A stretch of 46,238 nucleotides of DNA from Thioglobus_B sp964558405 (GTDB lineage Bacteria; Pseudomonadota; Gammaproteobacteria; PS1; Pseudothioglobaceae): the NCBI GenBank assembly GCA_964558405.1, contig CAZLDG010000009.1, positions 1-46,238 on the forward strand, in the 5' to 3' direction. The translations under genes were made by a program, and so were the position numbers. The number at the start of each line of letters is the position of its first letter. Position 1 is the first letter of the stretch. The notes under the pieces are model-generated. The model was not told the DNA's origin, made no database searches, and was given only the letters and a program-made list of their open reading frames with translations. Below are positions 1-6,842 of the stretch, one piece after another.

Positions 1-770
1 CCATGGCCGCACTGAGCGCCACAGGCAATGAAAAAGTACAAGCAGGTTTTGCCCCACTGGTAGAGAAATTTATTCACGTAGACTTTAACGATGTTAACGC
101 CATTGCCGCGCATAGTGACAATCCAAATATCGTCGCGGTGATGCTTGAACCAATCCAGGGTGAGAGCGGTGTGATTATTCCAGATGCCAAGTATCTAAAT
201 CAGGTGCAAGAGATTTGTCAGGCTAATGATTGGCTATTGATTCTAGATGAGGTGCAAACTGGCATAGGTCGTACCGGCAAATACTTCGCACACCAACATA
301 ATCAGATTATTCCGGACGTTCTAACCCTGGCCAAAGGCTTGGGCAATGGTGTGCCGATTGGTGCATGCTTGGCCAAAGGCAAGGCCAGCAAACTCTTTAC
401 TCCAGGCACACACGGTTCTACCTTTGGTGGTAATCCGCTGGTTTGTGCGGTGGCCTCTAAAGTACTAGAAGTCATGGACAAAGACCAAGTATTGGATAAT
501 GCTAATACAATTGGCGCCTATCTTAAAACCGCATTAACAGAGGCCTTAAAAGATTCAGATAATGTCTTGGAGATTCGTCAACAAGGCATGATGATTGCTA
601 TTGAATTAACAACCGATACCAGTAACTTGTTACAACAAGCATTGGCGGACAAGCTTTTGATTAATATCACTGGACAAAGCATACGCTTATTACCGCCACT
701 GATTATGACTCAAGCCGAGGCTGAAATCTTAATAAGCAAAATCACTCAATTAGTAAACAACGCCCGATAG
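1..770 (+). CDS. argD: Acetylornithine aminotransferase, 5'-truncated by window edge
   Basis: PLP-dependent class III aminotransferase of arginine synthesis, converting N-acetylglutamate semialdehyde to N-acetylornithine. Only the C-terminal ~255 residues are present. The first visible methionine (base 3) is internal, matching the RTMAALSATG-type stretch of the family, so roughly 130-140 N-terminal residues lie upstream. Visible motifs, counted from base 3, are LDEVQTGIGRTG (D82 is the pyridine-nitrogen aspartate), the PLP Schiff-base lysine K111 in LAKGLGNG, and HGSTFGGNPL. The gene is 14 bp upstream of argF, so the two are probably cotranscribed. Other class III transaminases (AstC, GabT) are possible by fold alone, but the argF neighbour supports ArgD. 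Confidence 0.93.
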   Translation, partial: MAALSATGNEKVQAGFAPLVEKFIHVDFNDVNAIAAHSDNPNIVAVMLEPIQGESGVIIPDAKYLNQVQEICQANDWLLILDEVQTGIGRTGKYFAHQHNQIIPDVLTLAKGLGNGVPIGACLAKGKASKLFTPGTHGSTFGGNPLVCAVASKVLEVMDKDQVLDNANTIGAYLKTALTEALKDSDNVLEIRQQGMMIAIELTTDTSNLLQQALADKLLINITGQSIRLLPPLIMTQAEAEILISKITQLVNNAR

Positions 771-784
771 CGGGAGGAAGCACC

Positions 785-1687
785 ATGACCAAACATTTTA
801 TTAACCTAGATGATTTATCAGGCAGTGAACTGCAATTAATCATTGATAAGGCGATTGCGCTAAAACAAGCGTTTAAGGCTGGAGAGATTAATAAATCTTT
901 AGAGAATAAAACCTTGGCGATGATTTTTGACAAATCTTCTACTCGTACTCGCGTCTCATTTGAAGCAGGCATGACACAACTAGGTGGTCATGCGCTGTTT
1001 TTATCTGATCGCGATATTCAAATTGGTCGTGGTGAGCCGATTACCGATAGTGCTATTGTCATTAGTTCAATGGTGGATGCAGTCATGTTGCGTATCTCTT
1101 CGCATGAAGACATCAACACCTTTGCCGAGCACGCCTCAGTGCCTATTATCAACGCTCTATCAGACGAATCTCATCCTTGTCAATTGCTGGCCGATGTCAT
1201 GACTTATCAAGAACATGTTGGCTCAATTAAAGGCAAAACAGTTGCTTGGATTGGTGATGGTAATAATATGTGCCAAACCTATATGCAAGCAGCGCATGCG
1301 TTTGGCTTTACGCTGAATATTGCCACCCCTGCTGGCTATGAACCACAGCCAGAGTTTTGCAAGAAATATGCTCATTGCATTAACCTAACTCACGATGTCA
1401 ACACAGCCTGTGCTGATGCTGATTTCGTGGTGACTGATGTTTGGGCTTCGATGGGTCAAGAAGATGAGCAGGTAAAGCGTGAGCTGGCCTTTAAAGAATT
1501 TCAAGTGAATGAATCACTGATGTCTCAAGCCAAAGACGACGCTATCTTTATGCATTGTCTGCCTGCACACCGCGGTGAAGAAGTCAGCGCCGAGGTGATT
1601 GACGGTAAGCAAAGCTTGGTTTGGGCTGAAGCTGAGAATCGCCTGCACGCACAAAAAGCCCTACTGCTATATTTACTAGATAAATAA
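785..1687 (+). CDS. argF: Ornithine carbamoyltransferase
   Basis: Cytosolic enzyme that condenses carbamoyl phosphate with ornithine to give citrulline. The 300-residue length is normal. The carbamoyl-phosphate loop SSTRTR is at residues 51-56, HPCQ at 130-133, the ornithine-binding DVWASMGQE loop begins at 218, and the catalytic HCLPAHRGEE is at 257-266. All expected residues are present. A strong GGGAGGAAG ribosome site lies at 772-780, just before the ATG. It follows argD with a 14-bp gap and ends 24 bp from the convergent queH. No arginine-repressor site can be judged because the operon's promoter is outside the window. Confidence 0.97.
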   Translation: MTKHFINLDDLSGSELQLIIDKAIALKQAFKAGEINKSLENKTLAMIFDKSSTRTRVSFEAGMTQLGGHALFLSDRDIQIGRGEPITDSAIVISSMVDAVMLRISSHEDINTFAEHASVPIINALSDESHPCQLLADVMTYQEHVGSIKGKTVAWIGDGNNMCQTYMQAAHAFGFTLNIATPAGYEPQPEFCKKYAHCINLTHDVNTACADADFVVTDVWASMGQEDEQVKRELAFKEFQVNESLMSQAKDDAIFMHCLPAHRGEEVSAEVIDGKQSLVWAEAENRLHAQKALLLYLLDK

Positions 1688-1696
1688 CCAATGTTT

Positions 1697-1708
1697 GGCG
1701 CTAGCGCC
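1697..1708. terminator. GC-rich palindrome between convergent argF and queH (weak terminator candidate)
   Basis: GGCGCTAGCGCC is a perfect 12-bp palindrome in the 24-bp gap between the argF and queH stop codons. Flanking TTT...CAA extends it imperfectly. No T-run follows on either strand, so it is at best a weak bidirectional pause or terminator hairpin. Confidence 0.3.
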
Positions 1709-1711
1709 CAA

Positions 1712-2404
1712 TCAGTCTTGTGAGAGTTTATCCATTGCTTCTTGGTAAAACTTCACCCCGCGCTCAACTTTCTCTCGACCTCTAGATAGGCGCCAACGAT
1801 TGGTATCTCGTAGCGAGTACACGCAACCACAATACTCCTGTTGATAGAATTCCTCACGCTTAGAGAGCTCCAACATGCGTGACGAACCGCCCTTTTTGCG
1901 CCAATTAAAGTCCCAATAAGTCATACCATTAAACGGCTCAACTGCACGCGCACCGCAGCCATTAATTTGATTCATGTCCTTCCAACGTGAAATTCCCAGG
2001 GTGGAAGAAATCAAATCAAATCCATGGTCTTTGGCATATTGCGCCGTCACTTCAAAACGCATATCAAAACAAGTAGTACAGCGTGCACCACGCTCAGGCT
2101 CATCTTCTTGGCCTTTGACACGCTCAAACCAATCATCTTTGTTGTAGTCCGCGTCAATAAAAGGCATACCTAGCTTTTTGGCAAAGCGAATGTTTTCTTC
2201 TTTGCGTAGATTGTATTCCTCTACAGGGTGAATATTGGGATTGTAAAAAAAGATGGTGGTGTCAATCTCTGAAGCCGCCAAAGCCTCCATAATCTCACCT
2301 GCACACGGTGCACAGCAAGAATGCAACAGCAGCTTTTTCTCGCCATTTGGCGTCTCCAGCTTAGGGCGCTGATAATCTTTAAGTGTATAACTTAACTTAG
2401 ACAT
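1712..2404 (-). CDS. queH: Epoxyqueuosine reductase QueH
   Basis: QueH (formerly DUF208) reduces epoxyqueuosine to queuosine in tRNA. It is a cobalamin-independent iron-sulfur enzyme unrelated to QueG. From the chosen ATG it has 230 residues. The cysteines are in the expected pattern: HSCCAPC (C30, C31, C34), GARCTTC (C109, C112) and YCGC (C192, C194), with FYNPNIHP near 53-60. A TTG at 2431 would add nine residues (GSVKAIRV region), but the motif-bearing domain begins soon after the ATG at 2404, which I prefer. The gene overlaps the upstream HolD-like ORF by 13 bp, so it is probably translated from the leuA transcript. No other queuosine genes are in the window. Confidence 0.9.
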   Translation of the reverse strand: MSKLSYTLKDYQRPKLETPNGEKKLLLHSCCAPCAGEIMEALAASEIDTTIFFYNPNIHPVEEYNLRKEENIRFAKKLGMPFIDADYNKDDWFERVKGQEDEPERGARCTTCFDMRFEVTAQYAKDHGFDLISSTLGISRWKDMNQINGCGARAVEPFNGMTYWDFNWRKKGGSSRMLELSKREEFYQQEYCGCVYSLRDTNRWRLSRGREKVERGVKFYQEAMDKLSQD

Positions 2405-2811
2405 GACTCTAATTGCTTTAACACTTCCCAAGCATCACGCTTGAGTTTAGCATCTGCCAAAATCATACTGGGGTGATGAGTAGAAAAATGTCGATCAATA
2501 TCAGAGCTTAGCTCTTTATCCATTAGTAGAACGGTAGTAGGTTCATATTCACAAAGTATTGAGCTTAGCTCTGCTGCTTGAATATTGCGCAATACCACCT
2601 CATCCGCGCTTAAATTAATGGCACAGAGCATCTTAAACAATAAGGCTTGCACTTCACCTGATTGACAAAAAGAATCTTGCTCTCTGCTCTCTAACACCAA
2701 GCAACGGGTTTTAATTCTACGGCTTGTAGTACTAGGACGGGCAGATTCGTACAAATACGCTGGAATGCCCAACGCTTCTAAGTATCGTTCTCTGCTCGCC
2801 ACCGGGCTCAC
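2392..2811 (-). CDS. HolD-like protein, candidate DNA polymerase III psi subunit
   Basis: A small 139-residue protein with no strong catalytic motif. The N-terminus (RERYLEALGIPAYLYESARP) and the C-terminus (HPSMILADAKLKRDAWEVLK) resemble gammaproteobacterial HolD/psi proteins, which open with a YLxALGI-type segment and end in a KRxAWxxL helix. Psi links the clamp loader to SSB through chi. The same C-terminal pattern also occurs in family-4 uracil-DNA glycosylases, but the iron-sulfur cysteines and the glycosylase active site are absent. The start is a GTG whose G is shared with the leuA TAG stop (2811); a second GTG three codons later is an alternative. The gene sits between leuA and queH and overlaps both, which implies translational coupling. 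The function is a similarity judgement made from memory. Confidence 0.5.
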   Translation of the reverse strand: MSPVASRERYLEALGIPAYLYESARPSTTSRRIKTRCLVLESREQDSFCQSGEVQALLFKMLCAINLSADEVVLRNIQAAELSSILCEYEPTTVLLMDKELSSDIDRHFSTHHPSMILADAKLKRDAWEVLKQLESCLS

Positions 2812-4343
2812 TATACTTGCGGATGTGCGCGATTATGCGCCGCCAAAATCTTATTCAGACCGTGCACATAAGCCTTGGCACTGGCAGTAATAATATCGGT
2901 ATCTGCACCCTGACCATTAACAATGCGACCACCCTGTTCAAGACGTACATTGACCTCGCCCAAAGCATCGGTCCCTTGGGTTACGTTGGAGACCGAGTAC
3001 AGTTGTAGATTCATCTGCACGTCTACCAAAGAATTAATCGCACTAAAGGTCGCATCTACCGCACCAGCAGTCTGTGCTGTGGCAGTTTTCTCTTCACCAT
3101 CAATTGAGAGTACCACCGTGGCCGAGTTTTGCTCGCCTGTCTCTGTACATACCTTTAGCGACACCAATTTAATGGCCTCGTTTTCTTCGGTTTGTGTCTC
3201 AGACACTAGTGCTTGTAGATCTTCATCAAAGATCTCATGCTTTTTATCAGCCAACTCTTTGAAGCGTCTAAAGGCATCATTTAGGCTTTCTTCAGATTCA
3301 AACTCCACACCCAACTCATTAAGGCGCGCCTTAAAGGCATTACGACCTGAGTGCTTGCCTAGTACCAATTGATTGGTATTCCAGCCCACATCTTCAGCAC
3401 GCATAATCTCATAGGTTTCACGATGCTTGAGTACGCCATCTTGGTGAATGCCTGCCTCATGCGCAAAAGCATTGGCACCAACAATCGCTTTGTTCGGCTG
3501 TACGATAAAACCAGTCACACTGGAAACCAAGCGTGAAGCTGGTAGAATCTGCGTAGTATCAATATTGGTGTCGCAATCAAAGATGTCTTGACGCGTTCTT
3601 ACCGCCATCACCACCTCTTCTAGCGAAGTATTACCCGCACGCTCGCCCAAGCCATTAATGGTACACTCAATCTGACGTGCACCACTTAGTACTGAGGAAA
3701 GCGAGTTAGCAACCGCCAAACCTAGATCGTTATGACAATGCGCTGAGAAAATCGCCTTGTCTGAATTAGGCACACGTTCAATCAATGATTTCATCGTCGC
3801 ACCAAATTGCTGTGGAATGTTATAACCCACGGTATCTGGAATATTAATCGTAGTTGCACCAGCATCAATGGCTGCTTCAATCACACGACACAAGAAATCC
3901 TCATCACTACGGCCAGCATCCTCAGGTGAGAACTCCACATTATCGGTATAACGCCTAGCGCGCTTAACCGCGTGCACTGCCTGCTCTACCACCTCATCAG
4001 GGGTCATGTTCAGCTTCATCTTCATGTGAATATCTGAAGTGGCAATAAAGGTATGAATACGCGCTGAATTGGCATCTTTTAGCGCTTCACCTGCGCGATC
4101 AATGTCTTTGTCTAGCGCTCTGGCCAGTGAGCAAATGGTCGAATCTTTAACCGCGTTAGCCACGGCTTTAACCGCTTCAAAATCTCCCGGTGAAGCAATG
4201 GCAAATCCTGCCTCGATAACATCGACACGCATCTTCTCCAACACTTTGGCAATGCGAACCTTTTCATCCTTGGTCATTGAGGCGCCAGGCGACTGCTCAC
4301 CATCACGCAAGGTTGTATCAAAAATAATTAGTTTGTCAGACAT
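2811..4343 (-). CDS. leuA: 2-isopropylmalate synthase
   Basis: First committed enzyme of leucine synthesis: 2-ketoisovalerate plus acetyl-CoA gives 2-isopropylmalate. The 510 residues match the long LeuA type. The metal and catalytic motif FDTTLRDGEQSPG is at residues 8-20, HCHNDLGLAVAN at 202-213 and GLGERAGN at 231-238. A C-terminal regulatory domain (about 390-510), where leucine feedback acts in the family, ends with NGQGADTDIITASAKAY. The ATG is preceded by AGGAG at 4350-4354. A leucine-rich leader ORF lies 79 bp upstream, which suggests leucine-responsive expression on top of allosteric control. The gene follows ilvBHC-pssA on the same strand and is coupled downstream to the HolD-like gene. 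Confidence 0.97.
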   Translation of the reverse strand: MSDKLIIFDTTLRDGEQSPGASMTKDEKVRIAKVLEKMRVDVIEAGFAIASPGDFEAVKAVANAVKDSTICSLARALDKDIDRAGEALKDANSARIHTFIATSDIHMKMKLNMTPDEVVEQAVHAVKRARRYTDNVEFSPEDAGRSDEDFLCRVIEAAIDAGATTINIPDTVGYNIPQQFGATMKSLIERVPNSDKAIFSAHCHNDLGLAVANSLSSVLSGARQIECTINGLGERAGNTSLEEVVMAVRTRQDIFDCDTNIDTTQILPASRLVSSVTGFIVQPNKAIVGANAFAHEAGIHQDGVLKHRETYEIMRAEDVGWNTNQLVLGKHSGRNAFKARLNELGVEFESEESLNDAFRRFKELADKKHEIFDEDLQALVSETQTEENEAIKLVSLKVCTETGEQNSATVVLSIDGEEKTATAQTAGAVDATFSAINSLVDVQMNLQLYSVSNVTQGTDALGEVNVRLEQGGRIVNGQGADTDIITASAKAYVHGLNKILAAHNRAHPQV

Positions 4344-4422
4344 TTAAGTCTCCTATGGTTGTTCTGTGTTTTATAGTTGGTATTTTAGTAGGCCTTTCAG
4401 CCATGCGATAAGAATTCTTGCC
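4344..4422 (-). promoter_or_regulatory. leuA 5' leader between the leader ORF stop and the leuA start
   Basis: These 79 nt carry the leuA Shine-Dalgarno AGGAGA (4354 to 4349 on the minus strand). TCTCCT inside the leader ORF (4453 to 4448) is its exact complement and could mask it. A small hairpin TGCC-TTAA-GGCA (4430 to 4419) straddles the leader stop codon. The same GCCTT could instead pair with a downstream AAGGC near 4395, so exclusive folds are possible. AAGAATTCTT is a further palindrome. There is no GC-rich stem followed by a T-run, so a classical intrinsic attenuator is not visible. Confidence 0.45.
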
Positions 4423-4491
4423 TTAAGGCAGTAATCGCAGTAAAGCCAGGAGAGAATCCCCAAGTAGAATTGTGTTTAGCTTTTTAACCAT
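4423..4491 (-). CDS. leuL: Leucine-rich leader peptide for leuA (LeuL-like)
   Basis: A 22-codon ORF too short for normal gene calling. It begins MVKKLNTILLGD and continues with SLLALLRLLP before TAA. Nine of 22 codons are leucine (residues 5, 9, 10, 14, 15, 17, 18, 20, 21), arranged as four Leu-Leu pairs and using CTA, CTT, CTC, CTG and TTA. It lies 79 bp upstream of leuA on the same strand and 20 bp after the pssA stop. This is the layout of leucine attenuator peptides such as E. coli LeuL, although the sequence is not homologous. It has no clear ribosome site. A TATAAT at 4504-4499 would place transcription start at or beside the ATG, so leaderless translation is possible, but no good -35 is seen. 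Readthrough from pssA is the alternative. Confidence 0.7.
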   Translation of the reverse strand: MVKKLNTILLGDSLLALLRLLP

Positions 4492-4511
4492 AGCGAGAAT
4501 TATAAATGAAG

Positions 4512-5255
4512 TTATTGCAACTTAGCGCGTTTTTTCAGACGTCTTTGTCTTAAACCTGCAGCAGTCATCACAATACCAGAGAGTGCATAGATAAAGAAAA
4601 ACACAAACAACACACCACTAGGCCAGACGGTAATCACCACAATAATAAGCGTGGCCAATAGCAGTAGTCTAAAGGATGAACGACCCTTAAGATTAACCTC
4701 TTTAAAGCTGTAGTAACGCATGTTACTTACCATTAACACACCCGCACCCACCAGAATAATCCAGCTCACCACCGGTAGGAATTGATCGTATTCACTAATG
4801 GCAATCATTTCCTTGGTCCAAACCATGCCTGCAATCAAAGCAGCAGCAGCTGGAGAAGGCAGTCCTTGGAAGTAGCGCTTGTCCTGAGTTTCAATCTGCG
4901 TATTAAAGCGCGCCAAACGCAATGCACCTGCAGCTGTATAGATAAAGGCACCAATCCAACCAATCTTACCCAAGGGTTCGAGTACGTAGAAATACATCAA
5001 TAGCGCAGGCGCCAAGCCAAAGGAGATTAGATCGGCCATTGAATCGTATTCTGCACCAAAAGCACTTTGGGTATTGGTCAAGCGTGCAACACGACCATCC
5101 AATCCATCCCAAAGCATGGCAATAAAGATGGCGATTGCGGCATCGGCATATTGACCCTTAATGGCCAAAATGATGGCAAAGAAGCCGGCAAACAGTCCAA
5201 ACGTGGTCAACACATTTGGCAATAAGTAAACTCCCCTTTTTACTCTTTTTGTCAT
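4512..5255 (-). CDS. pssA: CDP-diacylglycerol-serine O-phosphatidyltransferase
   Basis: Integral membrane enzyme that makes phosphatidylserine from CDP-diacylglycerol and serine, the precursor of phosphatidylethanolamine. The CDP-alcohol phosphotransferase signature is complete: DGLDGRVARLTNTQSAFG continuing to EYDSMAD, with all its glycines and aspartates. Several hydrophobic segments span the rest (for example LFAGFFAIILAIKG and the C-terminal LLLATLIIVVITVW region). From ATG 5255 it has 247 residues and starts MTKRVKRGVYLLPN, where homology begins. Upstream in-frame ATGs at 5264 and 5291 add only residues encoded by a hairpin and are less likely. The gene sits between ilvC and leuA, an arrangement known from other gammaproteobacteria. 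No clear ribosome site is visible. Confidence 0.93.
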   Translation of the reverse strand: MTKRVKRGVYLLPNVLTTFGLFAGFFAIILAIKGQYADAAIAIFIAMLWDGLDGRVARLTNTQSAFGAEYDSMADLISFGLAPALLMYFYVLEPLGKIGWIGAFIYTAAGALRLARFNTQIETQDKRYFQGLPSPAAAALIAGMVWTKEMIAISEYDQFLPVVSWIILVGAGVLMVSNMRYYSFKEVNLKGRSSFRLLLLATLIIVVITVWPSGVLFVFFFIYALSGIVMTAAGLRQRRLKKRAKLQ

Positions 5256-5267
5256 AGCGCACATATT

Positions 5268-5294
5268 AACATGCCCAGCAGAACTGGGCATGTT
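5268..5294 (-). terminator. Perfect 11-bp hairpin between ilvC and pssA
   Basis: AACATGCCCAG, a five-base loop, then CTGGGCATGTT form a perfect 11-bp stem 26 bp after the ilvC stop. It is the most stable hairpin in the intergenic part of this operon. No T-run follows on the minus strand (AATATG follows), so it is not a textbook terminator. It could limit readthrough into pssA, protect the ilvC 3' end, or mark a processing site. It also contains the upstream-most pssA ATG at 5291, arguing against that start. Confidence 0.5.
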
Positions 5295-5320
5295 GAATCG
5301 TTAAAATTTACGATGCTTAC

Positions 5321-6325
5321 TTAGTTTTTCGCTGTATCTACTAGCTTGTTCTTAGCAATCCAAGGCATCATTGAACGTAGAGACTCGCCCACTTGTTCAA
5401 TTTGATGTTCTCTTTGTACATCGCGACGTGCTGGTAGGTCACCAACGTTTTCAACGAATTCCTTAGCAAAAGTACCGTCTTGAATCTCGGTTAGAATCTT
5501 CTTCATCTCTGCCTTAGTTTCGCTAGTGATAATACGCGGACCACGAGTTACATCACCATATTCTGCTGTGTTTGAGATTGAGTAACGCATGTTGGCAATA
5601 CCACCTTCATACATTAGATCAACAATTAGCTTTAATTCGTGCAAGCACTCAAAATACGCCATCTCTGGCTCATAACCACCTTCAACCAAAGTCTCAAAAC
5701 CAGCTTGTACCAAAGCAGTTGTGCCACCACATAGTACCACTTGCTCACCAAATAGATCTGTCTCAGTCTCATCTTTGAAAGTTGTCTCTAGGATACCTGT
5801 ACGACCACCACCAATAGCTGAAGCGTATGAAAGTGCCTTAGCCTTAGCAGAGCCTGAAGCATCTTGATAAATCGCAATTAGATCTGGAATACCACCGCCT
5901 TTTACAAACTCACTACGCACGGTATGACCTGGTGCTTTTGGTGCAATCATCACCACGTCTAGATCAGCTCTTGGCTGGATTTGACCATAATGGATATTAA
6001 AACCATGAGCAAAGGCTAGTGTTGCACCTTCTTGTAGGTTTGGTTCAACTTGATCAGCATAGATCTTACCCTGGAACTCATCTGGCGCTAGAATCATCAC
6101 CAAATCCGCCCAAGCAGTAGCTTCTTCGATTGATTTAACTGCCAAACCTGCATCTGCTGCTTTAGCGGCTGAAGCAGAACCTTCACGCAAACCTACGCAA
6201 ACCTCTACACCTGAATCTTTTAGGTTGTTGGCATGCGCATGACCTTGAGAACCATAACCAATGATTGACACTTTCATGCCTTTGATGATGTTTAAGTCTG
6301 CATCTTTGTCGTAATATCTATTCAT
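5321..6325 (-). CDS. ilvC: Ketol-acid reductoisomerase (class I)
   Basis: NADPH- and magnesium-dependent enzyme that isomerises and reduces acetolactate or acetohydroxybutyrate in valine and isoleucine synthesis. Its 334 residues are typical of the short class I form. The Rossmann motif GYGSQGHAHAN starts at residue 23, the LREGS phosphate-binding segment is near 46-50, H107 lies in FAHGFN, and the metal ligands D190 and E194 are in DETETDLFGEQ. AGAGGA precedes the ATG. It is the third gene of ilvB-ilvH-ilvC, 38 bp after ilvH, and is followed by a strong hairpin before pssA. Confidence 0.98.
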   Translation of the reverse strand: MNRYYDKDADLNIIKGMKVSIIGYGSQGHAHANNLKDSGVEVCVGLREGSASAAKAADAGLAVKSIEEATAWADLVMILAPDEFQGKIYADQVEPNLQEGATLAFAHGFNIHYGQIQPRADLDVVMIAPKAPGHTVRSEFVKGGGIPDLIAIYQDASGSAKAKALSYASAIGGGRTGILETTFKDETETDLFGEQVVLCGGTTALVQAGFETLVEGGYEPEMAYFECLHELKLIVDLMYEGGIANMRYSISNTAEYGDVTRGPRIITSETKAEMKKILTEIQDGTFAKEFVENVGDLPARRDVQREHQIEQVGESLRSMMPWIAKNKLVDTAKN

Positions 6326-6363
6326 TTTTTATCCTCTGTTATTTATTTAACCTTCGTGTTTAA

Positions 6364-6840
6364 TTATCTTCTCTTACGAACGCCGGTTACGCCCGTTCTA
6401 GAAACCTCTAAAATCTTAGCCACATCAATAGCCGCTAAAAAATCATCTACTCGTTTACTTTGTCCAGCAATCTCAACCGTATAAGTGTCTTCACTAACAT
6501 CAACAATCTTGCCGCCGTACTCATCAATTTGCTTATCCATCTCTGCTTGAGACTGAGCATCCACATCCACCTTAACCAAGGCCAGTTCACGCTCAATATG
6601 ATCACTGGAAGTCAAATCAGTCACGGTAACTACATCTACCAATTTGTTGAGCTGCTTCACAATTTGATCAATAATCGTATCATCACCCACACTAACAATG
6701 GTCATACGTGAAAGCGTTGGATCATTGGTTGGTGCAACCGTTAGTGACTCAATGTTAAAGCCACGTGCTGAGAATAGACCCGATACTCTAGAAAGAGCGC
6801 CCGATTCGTTTTCTAATTGTACTGAAATAATATGTCTCAT
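6364..6840 (-). CDS. ilvH: Acetolactate synthase, small regulatory subunit
   Basis: Regulatory subunit that activates the catalytic subunit and confers valine feedback inhibition. The 158 residues comprise an N-terminal ACT domain (HIISVQLENESGALSRVSGLFSARGFNIESLTV, about 3-35, continuing through SRMTIVSVGD) and the conserved C-terminal domain ending in SRTGVTGVRKRR. Length and order are as expected for IlvH. It starts 2 bp after the ilvB stop, so stoichiometric coupled translation with the large subunit is likely. Confidence 0.97.
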   Translation of the reverse strand: MRHIISVQLENESGALSRVSGLFSARGFNIESLTVAPTNDPTLSRMTIVSVGDDTIIDQIVKQLNKLVDVVTVTDLTSSDHIERELALVKVDVDAQSQAEMDKQIDEYGGKIVDVSEDTYTVEIAGQSKRVDDFLAAIDVAKILEVSRTGVTGVRKRR

Positions 6841-6842
6841 AG

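Noticed and set aside
2923..3372. 149-codon plus-strand ORF opposite leuA
   Set aside because: Fully antisense to well-conserved leuA; the translation is serine/arginine-rich without domains, as expected from the shadow of a conserved gene.
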